Of a stretch of 64,000 nucleotides of DNA, positions 1-12,594 are shown piece by piece (the first letter of the stretch is position 1; each line of letters opens with the position of its first letter). The position numbers and the translations under genes were made by a program. Below the pieces are notes generated by a model. That model worked only from the letters and a program-made list of their open reading frames with translations. It searched no databases and was not told the origin of the DNA. The DNA is from Nymphaea colorata (taxonomy: Eukaryota; Streptophyta; Magnoliopsida; Nymphaeales; Nymphaeaceae). The stretch lies in contig NC_045142.1 in assembly GCF_008831285.2 (NCBI RefSeq), positions 24,627,876 to 24,691,875 on the forward strand, given 5' to 3'.

Positions 1-1251
1 TACGAGATGAAGTGTAACGATGACCCGAGATGGTGCCTGCCGGGCTCGATCACGGTCACTGCGACCAACTTCTGCCCGCCGAACTTCGGCTTGTCGAACA
101 ACAATGGAGGGTGGTGCAACCCACCATTGCAGCACTTTGACTTGGCTGAGCCTGCTTTCCTGCAGATTGCCCAGTACAGGGCTGGAATTGTGCCAGTAGC
201 GTTCAGAAGGTGAGAATTGCTACTGGCCTCATAAATCATGCACCTTCTTCTTCATCTTCATCTTTATGATCCAACTCCTTGAGTCCTTTTCTTCTACTTT
301 TGAAGGAAATTTTTTTGAAAAGTGACCTAAAGGTTTGACGTTAACAAAAGAAAGTGCCCAGGTATTTAATATTGTGGAAAACTGACCTAACACTAAGCCT
401 GTTTTGGTAAAAGTTATTTAAGTTTGTGTTGCAGATTACCATTTTGCCCAAGCTTTCACCTTTGCAGAAAGCTTAATTTTCCTAACAGAAGAAAAAGATT
501 TTGAGGCCACACCAGTAAAATTACATATCATGTTAACCCAACTGGGTGAACAACTGCCCAGTTTACATCAGTAACAGTTTGTTCACTTTTTCAACAGCCA
601 TTCTCCTTTTTCTTCAAGTCTTTCCACCTTCATGTGAACTTTTTTTCTCTTTTAACTAGAAGACTCCATGGGAAATATCTAAACCATCTTAATCAACATT
701 TTTCTGCCCAATAAACCTTACTTAATGAACATTTTAGAGAAAGAAAGAACATAAATTTTAGTGAAACAACAAAGTTTCGTAATTTTTCATTCAACCACAT
801 ATTCAGTTTATATATCTTAGTTCAGATGCAAACCATTCAATTTTAAGCATGTTCTTTTGTGATACACTCATAACATCTGCACGAAATATCTGATTAAGCC
901 AAGGAGAAGAAAAACAGAGAGACTTATTGTGTCTGTGTTTTGAACAGGGTGCCATGTGTGAAGAAAGGAGGAATAAGGTTCACCGTTAATGGCCACTCCT
1001 ACTTCAACCTGGTTCTCATCACCAATGTTGGTGGCGCAGGGGATGTCCACTCAGTGTCGATCAAGGGCTCAAGAACTGGGTGGCAGCCCATGTCAAGGAA
1101 CTGGGGACAGAACTGGCAGAGCAACTCCTACCTCAATGGCCAGTCCCTCTCCTTCCAAGTCACAACCAGTGAAGGCAGGACAGTCACCAGCTACAATGTT
1201 GCACCATCCAATTGGCAATTTGGCCAGACCTTTGAGGGAAGCCAATTCTAG
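1..1251 (+). CDS. EXPA: Alpha-expansin, 3' part (two exons, 5' end outside window)
   Basis: Alpha-expansins are secreted wall proteins that loosen cellulose-hemicellulose contacts during acid growth, without hydrolysis. Seen: exon 1-209 (continuing from the left edge) and exon 948-1251, joined by a 738-bp GT-AG intron at 210-947; the junction rebuilds [11 protein letters not shown]. The visible 171 residues begin at [15 protein letters not shown], in the GH45-like domain, and include TNFCPPN, the HFD motif ([10 protein letters not shown]) and the C-terminal binding domain with its tryptophans ([14 protein letters not shown]). The protein ends FEGSQF, the usual alpha-expansin C-terminus. The full family length is about 250 residues, so the signal peptide and first third lie outside the window. 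Oddity: a 21-bp in-frame tandem duplication spans the stop codon (see findings). The family is certain; the individual paralogue is not assigned. Confidence 0.96.
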
Positions 1252-4200
1252 AGAGAGGGAGGCCAATTCTAGAGAGAGAAAGCAAGAGAACCTTAATTGA
1301 ACCCTAATTTTACTTTTTCACTCACTTGGGTCAATGGTTGTAGGCACTTTGGGGGCTATGAATGCTGAGGTGCTTCCAAGCACCCGCTTAGCCTTAGTAT
1401 AACTATATATGAGCATATATATATGTTATATGTATTTACATAAAAGGCATGCATATGTGTATATGATTTTTCATTTTTTTTTTTATCTTGGTAAGATTGA
1501 TTGTCCTTGATGTGGTGAGAGAAAAGAGAAGTGTTGGGAAGTTTGTAATGGCTAGTAAGCTTGTTAATGGGGACCTTCTTTTATGAAAGGGACCTATTAA
1601 TTGGTACCTTCTTTTTATGTAAGGCACCTTATGCCATATTGATGTACAATTGTTTCATGCAATGTGAAAGATGCTTGCTACTATGCAAGGCTATTGTTAC
1701 TGTTGTGCTGTTTTGGCATTTTCACTAGAGTAGGTCTACCGACCAAGCACTAATGAATGCCAGTTACTTGATTGACATCAAATGTGACTTGATTATTAGG
1801 AGGGACTACAGTTTGTCTGCAATTGCAGAATGGGGCTCCATGTTTCTGCTGTTCCGAGTCCGGGCGTCGCTCTTTTGTGCTGACAACTGTCAAATAAGGA
1901 CCTATCTCTACCATTCCGCGTAATTCTAATTAAAGCATCAATCAAGTTGAATGAAGTGAAAGGGACAGATCTCCTTTTTTCTTCACAAAAGTGAAACTTC
2001 TCATGGTGAGAGAAGACACTGTTAAAAGTATTAACAGTTTCACATGCTCTTGAATGGTGTGGTTTAACGCAGGGCCTTTGTTTGGCAGTCATTGGCAAAA
2101 GTGAGGTGAATTCAGAAGAATAAAACTTTGAATGGAAAACCCCTTAAATGAAAACTTCCTTGACCATAACACTTAAGAGAAAGAGGATACCAACAAACTT
2201 GTGGGGACAGAAGGAGATCAGAAGAAGTAGAAACTTTGATATCCAGGAGTAAAAGCTGAGAGAAAATGGACAACAGGTTCACTGCTCTAAGATGAAGAGT
2301 GAGAGGAAAAGGTTAAGAAATCGACTGGTCTATAATCAGAGAAGAGGACAGTAGGTGAATTTTACTGGATGGGACCTGACATCCACAATAGCGTATCTTG
2401 GCCATGCTTACTGCAAGAGAGAAGCCATTATTGGTTACAGTAACTGACCATTTCCGACAAAGCCTGTGATTCGAAAATAATGCGATAGTAAGTTAAATTT
2501 GGTAGATTCGCTACTAGGCCATTGGTATGCCATTAATTGTTCTAGACAAAATGAAGATGCTTTGGAACAGATGCATCGAACAAATACAGAAAAAGTGCCC
2601 ACTTGATTGAGCAATACATCTCAAATCGGCCACCTTTATACTTCTCAATTCTCATTAGATTTAGAAGGGCCTTTCCCTCCCGTTCCATCTTGGCATCAGA
2701 GGATGAAGCCACTGGACTTGAACAAGGATATTCTGTGAGAAACTTGCCTACCAATTAAGCAGATTATTCAAATACGATGACTCTCAAGAATGCTAATTTC
2801 ATGCACCACATACAGAATTTCTTTGGATTGAAGGGCGACAAGAATTTTCTGAATGTGAAATAGCGGCAAAGTGATTCTTCTTATTTCTCATTAACTACTA
2901 ATGAGCATAATTCATTGCTTGGTCAAAGGATGAAGTACATCAACTGTGAGGAACTGTTTGGCATGTCTCATTTGCCATAACACCCTTTGAATGTGCCTCC
3001 CTAAGCTTATCAGTACACCGTGCTTTGGTTCGCGAGCAGTGACGGCCATGAGATTCATACTGTGAATGCTATTCTAACTGCAACAACTTCCTGTGTGTAC
3101 CAGCCACTTCGGATCTCATTTCTTTGTCATGAGGAGCAGAATTAGACATTCCCTAACAATCTCGTCTCCTCCCTCTTTCTTCTTTTTGGAAGATTGACCG
3201 AGTTCTCATCCCGGTCTGTCTGTTGCAGGTAGAAGGTTATTTTTGCTTTCTTCCTGCCCCAATTCGTATTTTTCATATATAAATGTCTCGTAAACGATAG
3301 AACAAAACCCATTTTGCACTATATTTTTGATTTCTTGGTTTGGACAGAAGAAGTAATGCGACTCAATTATCAAATCGATCACTTTTTGTTTGGAAGTAGC
3401 TCGTGAGAGCACTTTTTATTAGGCCACGAACTATATCAGAATAAAAAAACCCGTAAGTGATTTAATTTTTTCCATTGAACAGCAGCAGGGAACAAAGATC
3501 TTGAGAGCCGGCCGGCCTCCTTGGATTCCCTGTAAAACATAATTATTTCCAAAATTTTGTATAAAATTTGGCATGGGTCCCTCGATGTTTTCTTACAAAT
3601 AAAAAGGCCCTTCTTCGATTGTGAAAGAAAGCCTAGTGGTGGATTCATGTAACTCCATGTTCAGAGATTTAGAAAATAACCCAGATAAAAATCTCTGTAT
3701 GTCTCTCTCCCTCTCTCTTTCTCTCTTTCTCCCCCTCTCTCTATATAGTAAAAAAGAAGATGGGGAGAAAGTCCGTATTCCTTTCTCAAAGTAGTTTTTG
3801 ACTATTAACCTGACCTATTGACAGCCCAAATCAATCAGACAAATAACACTAGGACTCATTGAACTGTTTGCTTTTCTCTTATTATCTTGATTCTTTGACC
3901 AGAATTCCCTGAACTGCACGCTATTCATCTGACTCACATTAATAGTAGGTTACCAAATGCCTTCTATGGCCCGATGCATATCTATGATTCAGAAGACATA
4001 GTGAATGAAGAAAAGTTCATGTGCATGCACTACCCTGATAATAAATATCAGTCACTTTCTGCTAACTGCAAAAGAAAATATTAGGCCATGTTTAATTCTG
4101 TGGATTTGAACTCAGCGAGGATCACAGATCCATGGATCTGTTTAAACAGTTGATTCATTGCAGCAAGGATTCAGATTGAACGGAGAAATAGGGAGATAAA

Positions 4201-6710
4201 TATTCATGTTTGTGTTGGATGTTTTAGGAGAGAAAGGAAGGAAAAACTGCAGCTTACCTAATGGGTAAATACATCGAAGGTTATCAAGGAATTGATAGAA
4301 TGTAATTGGTGGGACAATGAATACATGAAAAGGTTTTGAATTGTCTACTTGGTGGACAAGATGTGTATCTGTAATATTTAGTTGCCATCGAAAACGGACA
4401 AAGCATGTCGTTTTTTCACCGAAAGGAACAGGAGGAACAGATAAAAACATTTCCTAAGCAGGCAAACCCTGTCATCTTCTAAAAACTCAGTGGTTCCCTC
4501 TTCATAAAGGAACTAACTAGTTCTGTAGATGGTAAAACTAAAATTACTGAGTTCTTTTTCCCAAAATGATTCCACACAGTCGTTTTCCTTGACAAGACTA
4601 CCAATTTTCTTTCTCAACCTGACAAATTATTGAAGTACTAGCTTGCAATACATTGGTATTTCCAAAGTACAATAAAATTTTCAAGAGATTCTTTATATCC
4701 CAAAATAGCAGAAGAAATTAGTTCGCTCATAAATTTTTTTTGAAGCATTACCCAAAACGGCGAATCCGATCACGGGCACCCTCTTCAAGCGACCTTTGAG
4801 GGGTCCCTCACTGCAACTCATTCATGTGCAGAAACTGACACACAAGGACTATAACTGAGTAGCTTTTCTCACAGATAGGGATGTAAACTGTTCAGGTTCA
4901 GATAATTAATCGGAATTGATGAGAGATCCGATTCAGCTGAAAAGGAGCCAAAAATATCAGAACCACAACCCTGGTTGCATCTCACTCATATCTGAGGTTG
5001 TACAATGCTTTTCAAAACAATTGCTTTTACCCTTTCCAATCGTTCTTGATGTAGATGAAGGCCAGTAAGAAAGTTGTTTCTTAAGAGAAAGCCAGTAAGA
5101 AATTGCTGTGGATGAACGCATTGGCAGGGAATTCCGACAATTGTATGGGCAGAGATGGAATTCTGGGTCGGTCTTCATATGGACTGTCTATTTGGAGACT
5201 GAACTTCAGAAGATAAAAAAAACAATCCTAAGGTTCTGCAGTGCCTTTCCATATCAACATAGTAACTTGCTCCACTCTTCTAAAATTGGCAGCTTGAAAA
5301 GATGGTCCTCCACTTGCAGATACTCATTCGCTTGTAGAAAGTGTTCTGGCATTTCCACCGTTAAAGAAACTTACAAGAAGTTGGGGCACAGTGTAATTCT
5401 TCACCAGCAGAAAGTCTGTCGGCTTGTCCAACTTGCATGAATGAACGGGCATACAAAACACCGCTACGGGCGAGACCCGGTACATGAGGAGCTTCCTCGA
5501 GCACCTGAGTCCTGTATGACAGTACCCCACTGGCGCAGATGAGGTCTCAAAGCCCGTATGTTAGGCCACTGTCTTAAGTTGAAGAAGGTCGAAAGTTCAC
5601 CAATTTGGTTGTACCTTAGGTGTGATCTGGTCTACATATGTCTAAACCCAACTTGCCAATAAAAAGAACAACTTAAGGAAATGGGGAAAAAAGGCTACTT
5701 CTTAAAATTTGGGAGGGTGAACGCTCCAAGGGCTCGATCTGCAGATTGAAATAACATAAATGCAAGGAGGGTAAGAAAGATTACTGAGCTGAACATCTGT
5801 AGAGAAAAAGTTTTTTTCGAGGAATTCGCTTGACAGATCTATCGCTTTCGTTACCGAGTAATTCAGCTAGTTTTGCAAGAGAAGTGCCACATATGAAGAC
5901 CACCTAAGCTTGAAAGTGCAGTATTTAATAAAGTGCATGAATGTGTTTACCACGACTATCAATTCAGTAAACTCACTTTATCGCAGTACATGGTTCAGCT
6001 TGGGTGGAGAGAGAGAGAGAGAGAGAGAGAGAAAGAAGGTTTAACAACACTAGTGACCCAAGCTATGCTGTTTTCTTGTTCAATTGGCTTTTGCAGGAAA
6101 CCCTGTCATGCAAGACTCACACCCAGCTCAAGATCTTGCAGATGATGCATAGGTACAAACAGAATAAGCTCTGATGAATCCATAAATAAGAAACCTTGAT
6201 GGTTACATTAAGAGTTCACACAAAATCCAAATACATGCATTATGAATCCAAAGCAACTCATTGAAAACAAAGAGGAAAAAAAATCCTGAACAAAGAGCAA
6301 CTTCCACTATGACACCCCAAAGCCCGACTTCTCAGAACCCTCCATTAGACATGAAATCTGTCCCATACAAGGACAACAAATTGCTCCATCCTTCTTTAAA
6401 TATTCACACAGCATAAGAAAATTGAAAACAAAAAAGCGGTTCCGAATAAAAATAATCCGCTATAGTTCAGTTCCCCATAGTTTCAGTTGTCAGATGAATT
6501 GATACAATAAACAGACAAGAGAACAGAATACATTAGCACAATCTAGGGCAGATACAGCCCCCCACTCAATGAGAATGGTAGAAGAAAAGGCTATGGTCTA
6601 TGGGGATGAACGACAAATAAAAAAATCAAACTAAGCTTATGAGATGAAAAGATTACGGGCATAAGGATATGCACAAGAGAACAATCTGTAGCAGATTTTG
6701 AGGAACCAAC
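1252..6710. other. Intergenic: expansin 3' flank and bZIP 3' flank
   Basis: The first few hundred bases after the expansin stop are AT-rich and probably its 3' UTR. The part from about 6170 to 6710 is probably the 3' UTR of the minus-strand bZIP gene. Between them I see only short open frames with no recognisable protein. A (GA)n tract lies at about 6006-6032, and a pyrimidine-rich run at about 3696-3740. No promoter or RNA gene is supported. Confidence 0.6.
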
Positions 6711-7929
6711 TCAAAAAGTAGTACTGCTTTCACTTGCTGAGATTGAAGATCCTTCTGATTTAACATGCGGACCCCTATTAATATCAAGACCCTGCATGCG
6801 GCTAAGGGATTCCGGATGCATGTTCTCAGAAAGCACATGAGAATGTGCAAGCATTTGATTATTCATGGCAAACTGAGGTGGATGAAACTGTGGGGGTAGC
6901 ATGTTAGGATGAACAGTTTGATGTCTGCCAGGCAAAAACGGTTGATTCATAGCCATGTGGTGTCCACCAACATTAAATGAATCAGCAGAATTTGGCAACA
7001 TTTCGCCTGTGGCAATCTTGAGTCTTTGTACTTCCTCCCTAAGGGCTTCATTAAGAGCTGCACATGTAGATGGATATTCAAACATAATCAAAGGAATAGA
7101 CAATGAACACATGGTGCCTTGACATGCAGAACCGATAGAAGATGCCCAAAGAATGTTTTGCACAAATATGAGGTCTAAAGCAGAGATACATAATCTTTAC
7201 AATCTGGCATATGAAACAAACATAATCTGCCTACATATATATAAAGCATCTTTCCTATCTCCTAGTCCAGATGCATTATTCAAATAATCTTATGAAACAA
7301 CATAACCAACATGGAAAAAATTGTTCCCTTGGCTTTGCAGATAGGAGATGCATCTCCCGACACTAAACTGTCTTTCAATTTTGAAATCAAAACCAAGTTG
7401 CTTGATATTCCTGCTAGTTTCTGAATGTCAATAGATTGGGAGACCTTGTCAAGCTTTGGGGTGTCATCCTGAACAAAATGATCAGGTGCAGTCAGCCGCA
7501 CCTGACTCTTGTTGACTTGTGCTGGGTACGAATCTGGCCCGAGTTGTGTCGACATAGGTGTGGCAGTCATTTTGCAGCATCTGTGTGACTTAGATCGTGA
7601 CACATTGAAGCATGTCAATGTTCTATCAATTGGGTAGGTTTGGTAAGACCAATCAATTACAATGCACTAAAAGCAATTAAACACGCAAATCAATTTAATG
7701 GAAAGTACCCTTTATTCCACCCAACCCTTACCTATATCGACACATAAACTGAAAGACAAAACAAAGTTAGAAGTTCGTATCCCTTCAATCTTAATGTAAA
7801 CAAATACCATTTCAGACAAACATTTGCCACAGCAGAAATGTTTCTTGCAAGTCTTCTGGGAACTCAAATGTCTAAATAAAATCATAACAGAGAAAACAGT
7901 TGACCTCTTAGATTAAACAGAAGAAAGAA

Positions 7930-7986
<57 letters not shown>

Positions 7987-10900
7987 AAATAAATAAAAAG
8001 CAACTTTCTTTTGTTCAGTCAATGCACTATGAGGCTTTTCTGGAATAAGAACATGAAAGCAAAAGCTATGGCAGTGTACCCTGGAGAACATCTAAAAAGG
8101 AAAATCAAACATACCATCACGTAACTGAGCTTGCTGTTCCATTGCTTGCAACCGAAGCTTCAGTTCTGCATTCTCACTTGTTAATCCGGTTGTATCTCGC
8201 TGTAACAAATCAAAAAAATTTAAGGATGGATCATACTCTTCAGAATATTTTAGGACCAACACAGAACAACTGAGTAACTAGATCTCTAGGTTAATGATCT
8301 TTATTGTTCTAATATCAGTACAACGACTGCATAGTTTGATGAGATGAAGTTCTTTCGATGGGAGAAAAAAGGACCTTGCTTGACTTTGAAAACAAGGGAC
8401 CCACAATGAAATGTTATCTCAGGGAGATATATACAAACAGTTAAACATACAGGAAGTTGTCCAGCTTGAAGACCAATTGCAATTATATCATTATGCTGTT
8501 AAGACAGTATAGGGCCATAGGCAACTCGGGCACCTCATACATCACCCACGTTCCAAGACCTTTTCTTCTTCAAAAGCGATTACTTTTGGTGTATTGTCTT
8601 ATTTGCTTTTGATTTATTCATGCACCCATCTAAGCTTTCCTTTGAGACTAAAGGGAAGTAACTTCTAAAATATCAGCAGCCTTAATGCAAACTGGGAAAA
8701 AATTTCTGCCGAAACAAAACTCTTTCAGAGAACAGGAATGAAAGGTTTATTTTTTAAAGAATTTAAATTTAACAGTGCAAGCATACTGCATGTTTTGATC
8801 ATAAAAAGATAACCACGAGTGTAGTCAACCTGAATTAAGGTGAGCTGTGCTGAAAGAGTAGTGGCCTCCGTTTGAAGAGTTTGAACCCTGCGCTCAAGTT
8901 CCAATATGTATCGAGCCTTTCTTTCTTTCGATCGAGCAGCAGACTGACGATTAGCAAGAATCCTAGAATAACCAGAAATAAATAAAAAATAAATAAATTC
9001 TCCCCAGAAATTCTGGTTACACCATTCTTGCTTCTTTAGAAAATCAGCCAATGATGTGGTGCATATAGCATGTTTATGAGCAGACAGGTCAAGATGAAAT
9101 TGCTTCTCTAATGCCTATCTCTTTTCTAGACAGGCAAGTTTATCTAGTATCCTGCAAAAAGAGGCTAGTTGCAAAGAGAGGTAAATTTTTGCTTTTCCAA
9201 AGACAACAGTATGTGGAATTCTCGACAAACCAAACAAAAACAATTTGTGGAAAATAAGAAATCAGCACTCCATAAACTCAAAAACTAAAACCAGGATACC
9301 TACTGTGAATTGCCAGTATGCAGCCCATTGCAGCCATGCGTCACCTTTTCTTGCTACAGAACTCCTAGAAGAACCTACATGGGTCTGCATCTTGCATTAC
9401 CACTTTCCAATGCATTCCTCATGCTCCGAAACAATTCTCTTTTTCCCTTTCCATCATCAAGTCATTCCGAAAAACATCACCATCAACATTTCCCTGCCAG
9501 TGGAGCAAGGTTTTAGGTTCCCATCTGCTCCCTGCTGGTGATCAGCATGGATAGTGCCACGTCATGACCATTCCCAATGTTCAAATCTGTAAACTACTCT
9601 GGTTCTCCTCCCAGTTTTCCTACACCTGATGTGTCTATGTTCTTCTGATTGGGATAGTTCTCATTAAGATCAATAGCCACAAGCAAAAACATGTGAAATT
9701 TGTTGACCATCAAAGAATCTTGTGCTGGCCCAGTAAATATCAGACATCCTAGCATTTATGATAAGTATCAACGTTGGTTGATCTCAGCTGTCAATACCAT
9801 AGGTTGAAGGGTCCTACAACTTATCGGATAAGACTTGATCCGTAATCTCACTTTTTTCCGTTTACTCCTTTGGTATGACTCGATTGTTGAACTGTTTCTC
9901 ACCCCAAGTGTGTCTGAGAAGAACACATTTTTGAGAAAATTTCTGCCGTGTTCCAAAAGCCATCATCCTTTCAAATGATAATATCAGCTAGCAACTTGAG
10001 GATATCAAGCAACGCAGAAGATTTTTCTAGAAATGACTTACTGACCTTTTTGCACACCCCAGAGCAGATGAAACCAAAGTAACTGTGACATTATCAATTT
10101 TTAGATAACAGCAATAGCAGCTCAAGCATTATAAAATACCACCACCAACTTAATTACGTTAACAGAACCACTTGATCGTCACCACCATCAACAAACATCA
10201 TTGTAGTTAGTATATATATATTTTTTTACATGTATCACGAATAGCTAGAAAGCAACTGCAGGTCTGCTACTTGGAACTACTATCTCCATCGTTATTACCC
10301 AAACACATCGTTTTGATCAATGATGGAGCACCAACCAACGACGGCAATCAACAAAATCAAAATCCACGATCTACATCAGACGAGCACCCACAAGCAATCT
10401 CTATCAGGAGAAATGCCCATCTACTCTTCCAGAATCGGGGAAATTTTTATAATCACTTCCCAATACCCAAGAAGGAACCAATCGATCCGCAAAACAAGAA
10501 AAAGGCGAGAAGAGAAAGAGAACATTTTAATCCATATTCCCATAAACATACCCTTCGATCGTATGCCGGCAAGAAAAAAGCGCCCAAAAGAAACGAAGCA
10601 AAAGAATCAAGCAAATTAGAAGAACTCCATCGATCACACGACTTAAAACCAAAAAAACCAAGCTCCATACATCAAAATGGAAATGCCGAAATCCATGCAA
10701 CGAACGAACCTCTTGGCCCTCTTCGGATCGACCGCGGCGAGCTCGGCGAGCTTCTCAGCAGACATAGCCTTCTTCACCTCCGCCGCGTCTCCAAACAGGC
10801 CGTCCATTCTCAAGCAAGACGACCCATCAACCGAATTGCTGTGCCGATGCCTGGCGTTCCTCGCAGGCCCCGCCATCGCCGCCGACCCGGTGGCGCCACC

Positions 10901-11224
10901 ATCCTGACCAGCACCCACATTGGGATAATCCTTTGACGAGATCTCCACCGCCTTCTTCCCATCCCCAGACTTTGAATCGTTGCTAGTGGTGGACGACCCG
11001 AGCTTCTCGATGTCCATGAAGGTGCAGAACAGATTGTCGCCTTCTTCTTCCTCCTCCTCCACCACATCCTCATCTCTCTCCCCACCACCATCGTCAGAGC
11101 CACGCATTCCGACGACGTTCGCATCGGAGGGAGCGCCGGAAAAAGCGGCCTCCGGGCCGAATCCGGCCAGGTCACTGGGGAAGAGGCGCAGGGAGGCCTC
11201 GGACTGGGATCTTCTGTGCATCAT
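6711..11224 (-). CDS. Group I bZIP transcription factor (VIP1/bZIP18/bZIP52-like), complete, 4 exons
   Basis: Exons on the minus strand: 10710-11224, 8830-8962, 8115-8199, 6711-7057. All junctions are GT-AG and phase-consistent, giving 359 residues. The start is the first of two adjacent ATGs (MMHRRSQSE). The acidic N-terminal part carries an R-x-x-S site at residues 5-8, the family block [13 protein letters not shown] (about 64-76) and [11 protein letters not shown] (about 125-135). The basic region (about 166-187) contains NRQSAARSK, with Lys where most bZIPs have Arg at the N-x7-R position; that is the hallmark of plant group I. A long leucine zipper follows ([16 protein letters not shown] onward, about 190-250). 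The C-terminus ends SESSTTF. Known for the group: nuclear dimeric factors acting in mechanical or osmotic response, vascular and pollen development, some regulated by 14-3-3 binding to phosphoserines. The exact orthologue is uncertain. The introns are large: 1.75 kb, 0.63 kb and 1.06 kb; the last contains a (TA)26 tract. Confidence 0.95.
7480..7625 (-). repeat. Dispersed-repeat fragment in bZIP intron 3
   Basis: Read on the minus strand, this intronic stretch contains AAATGACTGCCACACCTATG followed by TCGACACA. It resembles AAATGGCTGCCGCACTCATG followed by TCGCACCC at about 56427 in the PUB62-like gene. The two loci probably carry copies of one decayed mobile element. The boundaries are estimates. 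Confidence 0.4.
7931..7982. repeat. (TA)26 microsatellite in bZIP intron 3
   Basis: An uninterrupted TA dinucleotide run of 52 bp inside the last intron of the bZIP gene. It is likely to vary in length. Confidence 0.97.
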
Positions 11225-11514
11225 CGTGTCTGCATTGGAGGGGAGGCGACGATGGTGGCCTCAGATTTATTTTACTCGTAAGAGGAGGGAAAATGCAGGG
11301 CCAGGCGACGCTGCAGGATCTCAGTGCATGACGAAAGGATGGCCTCCTCCTCCCATTTCACCTTTTTTTTTCATTTTTTGATTTTTTTTATTGAGACAAA
11401 AATGGGAATGTAGGTTATTTTAGTTAATATGGTTATGAGTACTTCCTAAATTGTGCATTCTTAATATCTAATTTTTTCTAATTAATCCATAAAATGAACG
11501 GGGCAAACACACAC

Positions 11515-11518
<4 letters not shown>

Positions 11519-11599
<81 letters not shown>
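11519..11599. repeat. (AT)n microsatellite, about 81 bp
   Basis: A pure AT run of about 40 units, immediately preceded by a short CA run. It lies upstream of the bZIP gene. Confidence 0.97.
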
Positions 11600-11601
<2 letters not shown>

Positions 11602-11768
11602 GGCTGATACTCAATAATATTGAGGGGATGGACGTTATTTTTATTGTTGTTTTTGTAAAAAATAAATCTTTTTTTTAGTCATCCAGTATATACTTTTTTG
11701 TATAAAGATTTGAAATTAAATGCAATATACATACCAGGAATTATATTCTGCTAGGTAAGTAATTATTG

Positions 11769-11770
<2 letters not shown>

Positions 11771-11828
<58 letters not shown>
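11771..11828. repeat. (AT)n microsatellite, about 58 bp
   Basis: A pure AT run, 170 bp from the preceding tract. Confidence 0.97.
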
Positions 11829-11832
<4 letters not shown>

Positions 11833-11959
11833 TGATATAGCATGTAATTATGAAAAGCAAATGTGATTATAAGATCGACTTACGGAGATTTTAATTGAAA
11901 AACAAGATTTCCCATTTTCCGACTGCAATAGAATATGAAGATATTCATTTCCAGCAAGC

Positions 11960-12155
11960 CAAGAGTTGACATCGATCGGAAGTCCGATATGAGTTCGAAT
12001 ATGTTTAACTGAATGCCGTAAAGAAATCCAGATCCGATTACTAATCAGATTCAGATTTGGTAAGTAGTTTAATAACCAAATTAAAATGGGTCGATGATGC
12101 AATTGGGATTCAATAAATTGGATCCAACTAATCTAAATCTGAGTCCGGATTCAAA
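11960..12155. repeat. Degenerate GATTCGGATT-type dispersed repeat
   Basis: Repeated variants of gagttcgaat, agatccgatt, cagattcagatt and gagtccggattcaaat follow one another here. The same word set fills 26515-26905, so these are probably two decayed copies of one repeat family. No terminal repeats are clear. Confidence 0.45.
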
Positions 12156-12347
12156 TGAGATGCTCAATGTTGGGTGCAGTCATTTTTCCGGCGACCGGTG
12201 GTAGGAGCATCTTGAATGTTCTATTGCCATAAATCTAAAGTTGGATCTTCTCCGGCTTGGCTACCATACAATAAGCAGCTTAAATGCATTGCACATGATC
12301 TTGCATTTATTGGTTTCAGATATGGCCTTTATGTCAGCTTTAGCATC

Positions 12348-12405
12348 GACATCGTAAAAAACCGGTTCCTAAAAACCCGACATCGTAAAAACCGGTTCCT
12401 AAACC
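12348..12405. repeat. Short tandem duplication of a CATCGTAAAAACCGG word
   Basis: The string gacatcgtaaaaaccggttc (with one extra A in the first copy) occurs twice about 30 bp apart. A related word, gatgttgtaaaaatcggttt, recurs at about 13643, suggesting a local repeat family. Confidence 0.6.
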
Positions 12406-12594
12406 AATGCCCGAGGGCGAGGGTGTTCGGTGCGTCAGCTCGAGCCAATCCGTAGGCAGTTGGTCGCTAGTTCGAGTGGCATAGGATCAATGCCTTTGCT
12501 CGAATAGAACATGACCAATATACTAATATGATAGGAGCCCACACAGGCAAGCACAACCTGGGGCAAGAAGCCTTCGCTCTCAATTGGGTGGTGG

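Noticed and set aside
1796..2098. Minus-strand open frame of 100 codons after the expansin gene
   Set aside because: No recognisable domain, no promoter or splice context. Length alone is not enough.
2542..2754. Minus-strand open frame containing REGKALLNLMRIEKYKGG
   Set aside because: It looks somewhat protein-like and might be a gene fragment, but I recognise no family and find no adjoining exons.
5108..5440. Plus-strand open frame of 110 codons
   Set aside because: Composition is not protein-like, with no homologue recognised and overlapping open frames on the other strand.
10980..11381. Plus-strand open frames over the bZIP first exon, and similar frames over the ATL gene
   Set aside because: These are shadows of GC-rich coding sequence on the opposite strand or another frame. 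The family-matching frames are the real ones.
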